Below, piece after piece: positions 28,414 through 36,504 of a DNA stretch of 64,000 nt. How positions within the stretch are numbered: position 1 is the first letter of the stretch; each line of letters opens with the position of its first letter. Position numbers and translations under genes: made by a program. This stretch comes from Thalassospira mesophila. Its GTDB lineage: Bacteria > Pseudomonadota > Alphaproteobacteria > Rhodospirillales > Thalassospiraceae. Under the pieces are notes generated by a model that saw only the letters and a list, made by a program, of their open reading frames with translations, ran no database searches and was not told where the DNA came from. Where the stretch lies: NCBI RefSeq assembly GCF_002115755.1, contig NZ_JFKA01000002.1, forward strand, positions 1-64,000, read 5' to 3'.

Positions 28414-28968
28414 ATGCTGCGGTTGGGGCTGGCTTTTTTAATGGTTGTTTTTGTCAGTGGGTGCGGGGCGATGAAACCACAGGATTTTGCTCATAAAGAA
28501 CCGGTTTTTGATGTGTTTTCCTATTTTCAGGGCCACAGCCGCGCCTGGGGCATTTTTGAAGACCGGTTCGGTACCCTGCGCCGCCAGTTTACCGTTGATA
28601 TTACCGGCACGGTCAAGGACGGGGTTTTAACCCTGAGAGAAGATTTTGTTTATGACGACGGCGAAAAGGACCAGCGGGTGTGGAAAATTCGCAAAACTGC
28701 CGATCATGAATATGACGGCACGTTTGACGAAATTGTCGGCATTGCCAAGGGCGTGCAATATGGCAATGCCCTGCACTGGAACTATGACATGGATTTAAAG
28801 GTTGGCGATGGCACCTGGCGCGTCAGCTTTGATGACTGGATGTTTTTGCAGCCCAATGGCGTTTTGGTTAATCGTGCGCGGGTGCGTAAATGGGGTGTGG
28901 AAATTGGCGAAATTTCGCTGTTTTTTGCCAAGCCTACTGCGCCACTTTTTTCGCAAGCCGCCGAATGA
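28414..28968 (+). CDS. DUF3833 lipoprotein
   Basis: A 184-residue lipoprotein. The signal peptide ends in a lipobox (VFVSGCG, Cys at about residue 17), and the rest matches the DUF3833 pattern: FQGHSRAWGIFEDRFG, REDFVYDDGEKDQRVWKI, WNYDMDLKV and DDWMFLQPNGVLVNRARVRK. The function is unknown; the family is consistently linked to SDR and CFA-type genes in alphaproteobacteria. It is the last gene of the plus-strand operon, and its 3' end overlaps the convergent NTF2-like gene by 35 bp. Confidence 0.87.
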   Translation: MLRLGLAFLMVVFVSGCGAMKPQDFAHKEPVFDVFSYFQGHSRAWGIFEDRFGTLRRQFTVDITGTVKDGVLTLREDFVYDDGEKDQRVWKIRKTADHEYDGTFDEIVGIAKGVQYGNALHWNYDMDLKVGDGTWRVSFDDWMFLQPNGVLVNRARVRKWGVEIGEISLFFAKPTAPLFSQAAE

Positions 28969-29383
28969 CCCAGCCCAGAACCGGGATGCGGGCATAAAAT
29001 TTACTGCCGGAATCCCAATGGTCGGTATGGCTGGCGATCAATGTGCCGTCGGCGTTAAAGGTAACTTCCGACATGCCAATAAAGTTCCATTGGCCAATGA
29101 CCGGCACCTTTGCCGAAAAATGCCAGCGCAAAAACCCCATATCGGTACTGAGCATGTGATGGCTGATGATGAATCTGGCATCCTCGGCGTCTTCAAACAT
29201 CTTTCCCATATAGGCACACAGGGCATTCTGGCCGTTCAGGGTGGTGAAAGGGTCGGTGAAGCAGATGTCGGGCGTGGTCACATCGCGCAGGGCGTTAAGC
29301 GTTTCGGGCGTTAAACGGGCATAAACATCGGCATAGTTTTGCAGGGCGGTAATCCGGGGATCATCCGGGGTGGGATTATTCAT
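28934..29383 (-). CDS. NTF2-like/SnoaL-fold protein
   Basis: A 149-residue soluble protein of the nuclear-transport-factor-2-like fold: ALQNYADVYARLTPETLNALRD, DICFTDPFTTLNGQNAL, then WHFSAKVPVIGQWNFIGMSEV, typical of SnoaL-type ligand-binding or cyclase proteins. No catalytic assignment is possible. Its start overlaps the SDR stop by four bases, and it ends the three-gene minus-strand operon. Its 3' end overlaps the DUF3833 gene tail to tail. Confidence 0.83.
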   Translation of the reverse strand: MNNPTPDDPRITALQNYADVYARLTPETLNALRDVTTPDICFTDPFTTLNGQNALCAYMGKMFEDAEDARFIISHHMLSTDMGFLRWHFSAKVPVIGQWNFIGMSEVTFNADGTLIASHTDHWDSGSKFYARIPVLGWVIRRLAKKVAQ

Positions 29384-30180
29384 TTTTGTATCATCCGTTC
29401 AATTAATTTGAAGTACCAGCGGTAAGGCAGGATGCGGGCCAGTTTAAGCTGGCGGACAAAGACCGGGGGAAAGGCAATTTCAAAATCATCATTTTTACGA
29501 AGCCCGTAATAGATAAAATCGGCCGCCTGTTCGGGTGTTTGTAAATAGGGCATGTTAAAATCGTTTTGATCGGTCATCGGGGTTTTAACAAACCCGGGAT
29601 TAATCACCCGCATAACCACGCCGCTGCCGGTCAGTTCTTCACGCAGGGTTTCACATAAACTGATCAAGGCGGCCTTGGTGGGGCCATAAGCCCCCGCTTT
29701 CGGCAAGCCGCGATAGCCCACCACCGAGGCGGTAATGGCAATTTCGCCATGCCCACGGGCGCGCATTTTGCGCAATAATGGCTCCAGGCAATTCACCGCG
29801 CCCTGATAATTCACTGCAATATGATGGGCAATGATATCGCGCGAAAATTCGTCGACGGGCATCGGGTTATAAAACCCGGCGCAATAAATGACCAGATCGG
29901 GCAGGCCATGTTCGCTTTCGATCAGGTCGATCGCCTGATCCACCGATGCCGGGGCTGTTACATCACAGGGGACTGCCGAAATGCACGGGCTTGCCAGCGC
30001 CATTTTTTGTAATGTCTCGTGCGACCGGGCAGAAATTGTAATGTGCCGGGGGGTGGTTTGGCCCGCTTCGTTAGATTCATGAGATTCATCGGTTTCGGCG
30101 ATAAATTTTTGCACGATGGCAGCACCAATGCCTGACGATGCCCCGATCACCCAAATATTTTGCCAGTTTTTGTTTTTCAT
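29380..30180 (-). CDS. Short-chain dehydrogenase/reductase
   Basis: A 266-residue SDR. It has the nucleotide motif VIGASSGIGAAIV, the NAG-type segment VIYCAGFYNPM, the catalytic serine in ITASVVGYRG and the YxxxK pair in AYGPTKAAL. The C-terminal region with RNDDFEIAFPPVFVRQLK suggests membrane association. The substrate is not known; its place in the RpoE-controlled cluster argues for an oxidised lipid or acyl chain. It overlaps both neighbours by four bases (ATGA), so it is translationally coupled. Confidence 0.88.
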   Translation of the reverse strand: MKNKNWQNIWVIGASSGIGAAIVQKFIAETDESHESNEAGQTTPRHITISARSHETLQKMALASPCISAVPCDVTAPASVDQAIDLIESEHGLPDLVIYCAGFYNPMPVDEFSRDIIAHHIAVNYQGAVNCLEPLLRKMRARGHGEIAITASVVGYRGLPKAGAYGPTKAALISLCETLREELTGSGVVMRVINPGFVKTPMTDQNDFNMPYLQTPEQAADFIYYGLRKNDDFEIAFPPVFVRQLKLARILPYRWYFKLIERMIQK

Positions 30181-30986
30181 TGCAGGGCCTTTGTAATTTG
30201 GGTGCAGGTTAAACAGCGATAGACAATTTGCGAACCATCGCGCGCCTTGAAGGCCAGCCGGACCCAGCGCCCGTTGGCATCGTACCAGGCGTCGGTGCGC
30301 AATTCGCCGTCATACTGCATATGGGTTGCAAAGATGTGGTTTGTACCACCATTCCCTGCAACAATTTTTTCCACGCCCAAATTACGAATGCTGACATTGT
30401 TGGGTTGGCCGGTGATGGTGTTTAAAACCAGTGTTTGGGCCAAAACGCCGCAATGCCAGTGATTGGTGGGAAATGTGCCAGCGGGAAGTGTAATTTCGCC
30501 ATCGGGGCCAGTTGCCACCAGCATGTTGGTTTTTTTGTCATAGCGGGCCGTCAGGCTGGTTTTTTCGCCATCATCGTTCACATGAACGGCAAGTTTCATC
30601 AACTGGTTGTTTTGCCACAGGCTTTCAGATCGGTAATCAAACCGGTAGGCGGAAAAACCCAGAAATGAAATTTCAATTTTGCTTTCGGCAATCACCTGTA
30701 GCCCGTCTTTACCCGCATGAAATTGCAGTTTGTGCGTGCCCACCGGTGATCCTTCCCGCCGGATCTGAAAATTCCATTCAGTGCCGCCATAAAGTTCGAC
30801 AGGGTTTATATCGGTGCAGGCCGCAGCAGGCAGGGGTGAAGAGGTGGCGGCATGGGCGGCGGTAAAAAAACAAAAGCCCGGCAAAACGCTGGCCATTGCC
30901 AGAATAACGAAAAAGCGCTGCCAGATTGCGAGGAACGAGGGTGATTTTTGCGACGTCGGGTCGCTATGATCGATACGCCCTTTCAT
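30177..30986 (-). CDS. DUF6134-like exported protein
   Basis: A 269-residue protein with a signal peptide or membrane anchor (FFVILAMASVLPGFCFFTA, then AHAA) and a beta-rich domain: WNFQIRREGSPVGTHKLQF, SESLWQNNQLMKLAVHVNDDG, AGTFPTNHWHCGVL and a C-terminal YRCLTCTQ. This resembles DUF6134, of unknown function. The longest frame starts at 31028, but the ECF promoter (31033-31062) would start transcription near 31026, so the ATG at 30986 is chosen. First gene of the minus-strand operon. Confidence 0.78.
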   Translation of the reverse strand: MKGRIDHSDPTSQKSPSFLAIWQRFFVILAMASVLPGFCFFTAAHAATSSPLPAAACTDINPVELYGGTEWNFQIRREGSPVGTHKLQFHAGKDGLQVIAESKIEISFLGFSAYRFDYRSESLWQNNQLMKLAVHVNDDGEKTSLTARYDKKTNMLVATGPDGEITLPAGTFPTNHWHCGVLAQTLVLNTITGQPNNVSIRNLGVEKIVAGNGGTNHIFATHMQYDGELRTDAWYDANGRWVRLAFKARDGSQIVYRCLTCTQITKALQ

Positions 30987-31032
30987 TGTTTTGGCCCCAG
31001 GCGCTGTTGTTATTGTGACATAATCCATATAT

Positions 31033-31062
31033 TCCCTACGCAGTTTCAGTGATATCGGATCA
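31033..31062 (-). promoter_or_regulatory. ECF11-type promoter of the DUF6134-SDR-NTF2 operon
   Basis: On the minus strand TGATCC (31062-31057), exactly 18 nt, then TAGGGA (31038-31033). This is the third copy of the same promoter layout and ties the operon to RpoE. It also excludes the longest start of the first gene. Confidence 0.8.
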
Positions 31063-31133
31063 GGGGTGTTGCCGCATGATCCGTTTTGTCATTCGTTTGC
31101 CCGTTGTTAGCCCCGTCAGGAAGTGACCGTTTT

Positions 31134-31925
31134 ATGGCCCATCCCATTGCCGAAGACCTGATCGCCTGTGTTTTACACCGCGATTCAAATGTGATTATCC
31201 TTAACAAACCGCCGGGGCTGGCATCGCACGGGGGGCCGAAAACCTATTTTCATGTCGATGCCTATTTGCCCGATCTGACATTTGGCATTGCGTCTATCCC
31301 CACGCTCGCCCATCGGCTGGACCGTGATACAGCAGGATGTTTGCTGTTGTGCCGCCATGCCAAATCATCAAAAAAGATCACACGGTTATTTACCGAGAAG
31401 AAAATCGACAAGGCCTATTGGGCGGTGGTGCGCGGGGATATGCCCGATGATCACGGCTTTATTGATGCGCCGATTGCCAAGTTTAATGATGAAAGCGGCT
31501 GGCGCATGGTGGTTGATGATAGCGGCCAGGAATCGCGCACCGAATACCGGGTGCTGGGCCGGGCCGAGGGCATGACATGGCTGGAACTGGTCCCCCATAC
31601 CGGGCGGACCCACCAGTTACGCGTGCATCTGGACCATATCGGCTTCCCTGTTATTGGTGACCCGTTTTATGGCACGGGCAAGGATCCGGTTTTTGGTGCG
31701 CCACCCACCTTGCATTTGTTATCGCGCCGGATTGTGGTGCCGTTTCATGCGGAGCGCGAGCCGGTTGTGGTTGATGCCCCGCCGCCCGAATTGATGCGCG
31801 ATGCGCTGATCGCGTGTGGCTATGACGGGGATTTTGCCCCGCACCGTGCCTCAATTGACAGTCAATATAGCGGCGATAACGGAGATGCTGAGCGCGGAGA
31901 GCAAGGTTTCGATGGTGACGATTGA
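31134..31925 (+). CDS. RluA-family pseudouridine synthase
   Basis: A 263-residue RluA-type enzyme without an S4 domain. The catalytic aspartate is D63 in AHRLDRDTAGCLLLCR; the later family motifs are LVPHTGRTHQLRVHLDHIG and GDPFYG. It isomerises uridine to pseudouridine in rRNA or tRNA; the target cannot be assigned. The start ATG 31134 is preferred (AGGAAG upstream); the longer frame from 31086 lacks homology. Its last 75 bp overlap the convergent AEC permease gene, so the C-terminal residues of both proteins are encoded by the same DNA. Confidence 0.86.
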   Translation: MAHPIAEDLIACVLHRDSNVIILNKPPGLASHGGPKTYFHVDAYLPDLTFGIASIPTLAHRLDRDTAGCLLLCRHAKSSKKITRLFTEKKIDKAYWAVVRGDMPDDHGFIDAPIAKFNDESGWRMVVDDSGQESRTEYRVLGRAEGMTWLELVPHTGRTHQLRVHLDHIGFPVIGDPFYGTGKDPVFGAPPTLHLLSRRIVVPFHAEREPVVVDAPPPELMRDALIACGYDGDFAPHRASIDSQYSGDNGDAERGEQGFDGDD

Positions 31926-32777
31926 GGCCATGACATCGGCATCGCCGCCCAGTTGGCGCGCCAGAATATAGGCATTCCCCGCGCACGGCATGCCCGCATA
32001 TAAAACCCCCATTGCCAGCACCATGCCGTTAATTCCGGCAAGGTGCAGGGCGATGCCCGTGATCAGCGGTAATATTGCCAGTTTGACCACGTTGCTAAAG
32101 GCAATCGCCCCCAGTTCGTGACGATCGAGCACAAATTTAAGCCCCGCGCCAACCGACAGCAGGCTGAGCGGCAGCGCCGCAGTTTTAAGCAGCGATGCGG
32201 TGTTTTCAATTGGCAACGGGATGTGAATGTTCGCGACATTCATGATTGCCCCGGCCCCGGCCGCCAGAATGATAGGGTTCTTGGCCAGGCCAATAGCAAT
32301 GCGTTTAAAATTGCCCCCCCGGCCATTCAGCGCATTAAGCACCACCACGGCCAGAATGTTGGTCACAATTACCATTACGGCAATAAACACAATCGCCAGT
32401 GCCAACCCGTCGCTGCCAAACAGGGCTTCGGCCACGGCTAGTAACACATAGCTGTTATAGCGCACCGATCCCTGAAATATCGATGTGAAAAGCGGTGTGT
32501 TTTTGGTGATGACCCGCCGAAATATCAGCATGACCGCCGCTAGCACCAGTGTTGCCGCCATGGTGATGATAACGGCTGTGCCCGCATGACCGGTGCTGAA
32601 ATCGGCATGGTAAATGCCGATCATTAACAGGGCGGGTAACAGCAAATAATATGTCAGCCGGTCGATCCCGGCCCAAACCTCGCTGCTTTGGATCAGGTAT
32701 TTTTTCAGGATTGCGCCAACGATGATGGCGGCAAAGATCGGGAAAATGGCAGCGATCAGGGTATAGGCAAAAGACAT
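31851..32777 (-). CDS. AEC family (auxin efflux carrier-like) permease
   Basis: A 308-residue integral membrane protein with about ten helices. It opens with FAYTLIAAIFPIFAAIIVGA, has QGSVRYNSYVLLAVAEALFG in the centre and ends VTIETLLSALSISVIAAIL, typical of AEC permeases that export or exchange organic acids such as malate or malonate. The longest frame reaches 32918, but homology begins at MSFAYTL (32777). The stop lies inside the convergent RluA-like gene. Confidence 0.85.
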   Translation of the reverse strand: MSFAYTLIAAIFPIFAAIIVGAILKKYLIQSSEVWAGIDRLTYYLLLPALLMIGIYHADFSTGHAGTAVIITMAATLVLAAVMLIFRRVITKNTPLFTSIFQGSVRYNSYVLLAVAEALFGSDGLALAIVFIAVMVIVTNILAVVVLNALNGRGGNFKRIAIGLAKNPIILAAGAGAIMNVANIHIPLPIENTASLLKTAALPLSLLSVGAGLKFVLDRHELGAIAFSNVVKLAILPLITGIALHLAGINGMVLAMGVLYAGMPCAGNAYILARQLGGDADVMASIVTIETLLSALSISVIAAILTVN

Positions 32778-33079
32778 GGTCTGGGGCGGGCCTGTGTGGT
32801 GAAGCGGGCACAACCGCCGTGACAATATGGCGTTGTGATGGTGCGCCGGATCATACTGCCTGATATTGCACGGCAACGCATGGTGTAAAAACAACATCCC
32901 GGCTGCCCGTTTTTGCATGCTTAACCTGTGCCCGGCAAGGGGGCGACAATATCCATAACAGGTGCTTACAGGGCCGTTTGGGGCAGTTATGTTGCGTTAT
33001 CGGGGATAATCAAAGATCGGCAAAAACGCGCCTTTATGCCGGATTATTGCCCGAAGATGGCGCGATCGACATGCCGTGA
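32778..33079. other. Intergenic stretch between the AEC permease and mgsA
   Basis: About 300 bases with no supported gene. It holds the 5' flank of the AEC permease and the 3' flank of mgsA. A TGATCC box occurs on the minus strand near 32852, but no TA-type -10 element stands 18 nt downstream, so I do not call an RpoE promoter. Confidence 0.3.
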
Positions 33080-33526
33080 TCAGATTTTCCGCTCGGTATA
33101 TTCAGCAAAAATCTGTTCCGGCGAATGCCCGCGATATTGTTCGCAGATTTCGAGAAAGCGCGGATTGCTGATCAGAAGGTCGGCGGTGCTGCGGTTACAC
33201 GCAATGGGCACTTCATACATATTCGCAAGGCGGATGAGGGCGCGCACATCGACATCGTGAGGTTGGGGGGTCATCGGATCGGTAAAAAAGAACATTGCCT
33301 GTAACTGCCCATGGGCAATCATGGATCCCAATTGCTGGTCACCGCCAAATGGCCCGCTTTTTAACGCCACAATATCAAGATGGGGAAAGCGTTCTTGCAA
33401 CACACGGCCAGTGGTGCCGGTGGCGAATATTTTATAGTGGGTAAATTCGTCAATATGCTGAGCCAGCCAGTCGGCCATTTCAGGTTTACGGCGATCATGG
33501 GCAACAAGTCCGACGGATATTGACAT
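33080..33526 (-). CDS. mgsA: Methylglyoxal synthase
   Basis: Converts dihydroxyacetone phosphate to methylglyoxal and phosphate, an overflow bypass of lower glycolysis. The 148-residue product has the family hallmarks: VALVAHDRRK-like opening (H10, D11), TGTTGRVLQ phosphate loop, KSGPFGGDQQLG with the catalytic aspartate D63, and FFFTDPMTPQPHDVDVRALIRL. The start ATG 33526 has AGGA about 8 nt upstream; the longer frame to 33571 is not needed. It lies downstream of the suc-lpd operon but beyond its terminator region's opposite flank, and appears monocistronic. Confidence 0.95.
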   Translation of the reverse strand: MSISVGLVAHDRRKPEMADWLAQHIDEFTHYKIFATGTTGRVLQERFPHLDIVALKSGPFGGDQQLGSMIAHGQLQAMFFFTDPMTPQPHDVDVRALIRLANMYEVPIACNRSTADLLISNPRFLEICEQYRGHSPEQIFAEYTERKI

Positions 33527-33620
33527 GGTTTGTTCCTTTGTCGGCATAGACAGATAACTTCTGTTAATCAACGTCCGTGATATTAACCATGAAGACGGGG
33601 TGGGGTCACGCGGGTTTGTT

Positions 33621-33656
33621 TAAAACAAAACGGCCGCTCACAGGGAGCGGCCGTTT
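33621..33656 (-). terminator. Rho-independent terminator of the suc-lpd operon
   Basis: A perfect 12-bp stem AAACGGCCGCTC with its complement and a 5-nt loop. Read leftwards it is followed by TTTTGTTTTA. It lies 24 nt after the lpd stop. Confidence 0.88.
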
Positions 33657-33679
33657 GCGTGACAGAAAACCGTCAGAAA

Positions 33680-35086
33680 TTACATATGGATAGCGCGGCC
33701 ATCGGCAGCCATCGCGGCTTCCTTGACTGACTCACCCAGTGCCGGGTGGGCATGGCAGGTGCGTGCGATGTCTTCGGCAGATGCGCCATATTCCATTGCC
33801 AGAACAACTTCGGCAATCAGGTCGCCCGCAGCCGGGCCGACAATGTGGCAACCGACGACGCGGTGCGTTTTTTTGTCTTCCAGGATTTTGACGAAACCTT
33901 CAGTGCTTTCCATCGCCTTGGCACGGGCATTGGCGGTGAAGGGGAATTTGCCAACCGAATAGTCGACACCTTCGTCCTTAAGCTGTTCTTCGGTTTTACC
34001 AACCGAGGCAACTTCGGGCCAGGTGTAAACAACGCCAGGGACTTTGCCGTAATCGACATGGCCAGCTTCGCCTGCGATCATTTCAGCAAGGGCCACGCCG
34101 TCTTCTTCGGCCTTGTGGGCCAGCATCGGACCGGCAATGGCATCACCAACGGCGAAAATGCCCTGGATGTTGGTCTGGAAATATTCGTCGGTCTTAACAC
34201 GACCGCGATCATCCAGCTCAACACCAAGCTTATCAAGGCCAAGGCCGGTGACAAACGGACGACGTCCGATGGCAACCAGAACAACGTCAGCCTTGATTTC
34301 TTCGGCGTCACCACCCTTGGAGGGCTCAACCGAGAGCTTAACCCCGCCCTTGGCGGTTTTTGCACCGGTCACTTTGTGACCCAGCTTGAAATCCAGGCCC
34401 TGTTTGGCGAAAATGCGCTGGGTTTGTTTGGCCAGCTCACCGTCCATGCCAGGCAGGATACGGTCAAGATATTCGATAACCGTAACGTCCGAGCCCAGAC
34501 GACGCCAGACCGACCCCAGTTCGAGGCCGATAACACCGGCACCAATGACAACCAGTTTCCTGGGAACAGATGAGAGTTCCAAAGCACCGGTCGAAGAAAC
34601 GATCTGCTTTTCATCAATCTCGACGCCGGGCAGCGGGGTAACTTCCGAGCCGGTGGCAATGACGATGTTTTTAGCGTTCAGGGTTTCTTCGCCGCCATCA
34701 AGCAGGGCAACCTTAACCTCGGTTGCAGAGACGATTTCGCCTGCACCCTTGACATAGGTAACCTTGTTTTTCTTGAACAGGAATTCGATGCCCTTGACGT
34801 TGGAATCAACAACTTTGTCCTTACGGGCCATCATCTTTGCAAGATTGACCTTCGGGGTGTTGATTTCGATGCCGTGGGTGTCGAAATGCTTGTCGGCTTC
34901 TTCAAACAGGTGCGACGAATGCAGCAGTGCCTTTGACGGGATGCACCCGACATTCAGGCAGGTGCCGCCCAAGGCACCGCGTTTTTCAACGCAGGCAACC
35001 TTGAGACCAAGCTGTGCGGCGCGGATGGCGCATACATAACCGCCAGGTCCGCCACCGATCACGACAATGTCGTAGTTCTCGCTCAT
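33680..35086 (-). CDS. lpd: Dihydrolipoyl dehydrogenase (E3)
   Basis: A 468-residue flavoprotein disulfide reductase that reoxidises the lipoyl arm of the 2-oxoglutarate dehydrogenase complex. The FAD motif is [19 protein letters not shown]; the redox cysteines are C43 and C48 in [13 protein letters not shown]. The NAD motif is [16 protein letters not shown] and the C-terminal acid-base pair lies in [10 protein letters not shown]. The start ATG 35086 ([13 protein letters not shown]) is chosen over 35149 by homology. It starts 23 nt after sucB and is the last gene of the operon, before a strong terminator. Confidence 0.96.
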   Translation of the reverse strand: MSENYDIVVIGGGPGGYVCAIRAAQLGLKVACVEKRGALGGTCLNVGCIPSKALLHSSHLFEEADKHFDTHGIEINTPKVNLAKMMARKDKVVDSNVKGIEFLFKKNKVTYVKGAGEIVSATEVKVALLDGGEETLNAKNIVIATGSEVTPLPGVEIDEKQIVSSTGALELSSVPRKLVVIGAGVIGLELGSVWRRLGSDVTVIEYLDRILPGMDGELAKQTQRIFAKQGLDFKLGHKVTGAKTAKGGVKLSVEPSKGGDAEEIKADVVLVAIGRRPFVTGLGLDKLGVELDDRGRVKTDEYFQTNIQGIFAVGDAIAGPMLAHKAEEDGVALAEMIAGEAGHVDYGKVPGVVYTWPEVASVGKTEEQLKDEGVDYSVGKFPFTANARAKAMESTEGFVKILEDKKTHRVVGCHIVGPAAGDLIAEVVLAMEYGASAEDIARTCHAHPALGESVKEAAMAADGRAIHM

Positions 35087-35109
35087 GAGTCTGTGATCCT
35101 TTTGTCTGA

Positions 35110-36390
35110 TCAGATGTCGAGCAGGATGCGTTCCGGGTTCTCGATGCATTCTTTAACGCGTACGAGGAACGAAACAGCTTCGCGACCGTCAATGACACGG
35201 TGATCGTAAGACAGGGCCAGATACATCATCGGACGGATTTCAACCTTGCCATCAATGGCAACCGGACGCATCTGGGTTTTATGCATGCCGAGAATACCGG
35301 ACTGCGGCGCATTGAGGATCGGCGATGACAGCAGGGACCCAAAAACACCGCCGTTGGAGATGGTGAAGGAACCGCCACTCATTTCGTCCATGCCCAGCTT
35401 GCCGTCACGCGCACGCTTGCCGAAATCGACAATGGTGCTTTCCAGCTCGGAGAAGGTTTTCTTTTCAGCCGAACGGATCACCGGCACCACAAGACCCTGC
35501 GGGGTGCCAACGGCAACGCCGATGTCGCAGAAGTTTTTGTAGATGAAAGAATCGCCGTCGATTTCGGCATTCACTGCGGGCCATTCGTTCAGTGCGGTGG
35601 TGCAAGCCTTGATGAAGAAGGACATGAAACCAAGTTTCACACCGTGTTTCTTTTCAAAGCCGACCTTGTAGAGATTGCGGCAGGCCAGAAGATTGGTCAT
35701 GTCGACTTCGTTATAGGTCGTCAACATGGCAGCGGTGTTCTGGGCTTCTTTCAGGCGGCGCGCGATCGTCTGGCGCAGCTTGGACATTTTGACGCGTTCT
35801 TCGCCGTCACGCAGGTTCCGCTGCGGTTTCGGACCAGCAGGGGCTGCCGGGGCCGTTGCTGCAGCACGCGGGGCCGGTTTGCCGCCTTCAAGATAATCGA
35901 GAACATCGCCTTTGGTCAGGCGGCCGTCTTTGCCCGATGCCGAAATTTTCGAGGCATCAAGATTGTTGTCTTCGACCAGTTTGCGCACAGCGGGTGCCAG
36001 CGGGTGGTCGGCATTGGCTGTCTGGGTTGCCGGAGCAGCCGCCGCGACCGGAGCCGCCGGTTTGGCTTCTTCCCTGGGTGCCGGGGCTGCTTCTTCCTTG
36101 GCCGGGGCTTTGGCTTCAGCCGGAGCTTCTTCCTTGGCCGACGTTCCGGCAGCGCCTTCAGTGATCATGGCGATCAGGGCGCCAACTTCAACTTCGTCAC
36201 CTTCACCAACAACCAGTTCGGCAATGGCACCAGCGACCGGAGAATTGACTTCAACCGTAACCTTGTCGGTTTCAAGTTCAACAATCGGTTCGTCAGCAGC
36301 AACAGCGTCGCCGACTTTTTTGTACCATTTGGCAATGGTGGCTTCGCTAACGGATTCGCCCAACGCGGGAACTTTAACTTCAGTCGCCAT
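35110..36390 (-). CDS. sucB: 2-Oxoglutarate dehydrogenase E2, dihydrolipoyl succinyltransferase
   Basis: A 426-residue core subunit of the complex. Residues 1-77 are the lipoyl domain with the modified lysine K43 ([11 protein letters not shown]). An Ala/Pro/Glu-rich linker follows (~80-125), then the E3/E1-binding domain ([16 protein letters not shown], ~138-172), a second linker, and the catalytic domain ending in [12 protein letters not shown] with the active-site H397 and D401. It has one lipoyl domain, as expected for sucB. A hairpin lies between sucA and this gene. Confidence 0.97.
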   Translation of the reverse strand: MATEVKVPALGESVSEATIAKWYKKVGDAVAADEPIVELETDKVTVEVNSPVAGAIAELVVGEGDEVEVGALIAMITEGAAGTSAKEEAPAEAKAPAKEEAAPAPREEAKPAAPVAAAAPATQTANADHPLAPAVRKLVEDNNLDASKISASGKDGRLTKGDVLDYLEGGKPAPRAAATAPAAPAGPKPQRNLRDGEERVKMSKLRQTIARRLKEAQNTAAMLTTYNEVDMTNLLACRNLYKVGFEKKHGVKLGFMSFFIKACTTALNEWPAVNAEIDGDSFIYKNFCDIGVAVGTPQGLVVPVIRSAEKKTFSELESTIVDFGKRARDGKLGMDEMSGGSFTISNGGVFGSLLSSPILNAPQSGILGMHKTQMRPVAIDGKVEIRPMMYLALSYDHRVIDGREAVSFLVRVKECIENPERILLDI

Positions 36391-36468
36391 TTTTTCCTCG
36401 ACCGTTTTTAAAAAGGCAGTGTGGGTCTGCCGATTTCAAATAAAAATATGTTGTGACCAGATCAGGCC

Positions 36469-36498
36469 AGACAGGCAGGGAGTTGCCCCTGCCTGTCT
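36469..36498 (-). repeat. Intercistronic hairpin between sucA and sucB
   Basis: A perfect 12-bp stem (AGACAGGCAGGG with its complement), loop of 6 nt, seven bases after the sucA stop. No T-run follows on the minus strand. It probably stabilises or marks a processing point in the mRNA, not full termination. Confidence 0.65.
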
Positions 36499-36504
36499 GT
36501 TAAA

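Noticed and set aside
32825..32857. Possible fourth RpoE promoter (TGATCC on the minus strand near the AEC permease)
   Set aside because: The nearest TA-type -10 would be at 20 nt, not the 18 nt shared by the other three promoters.
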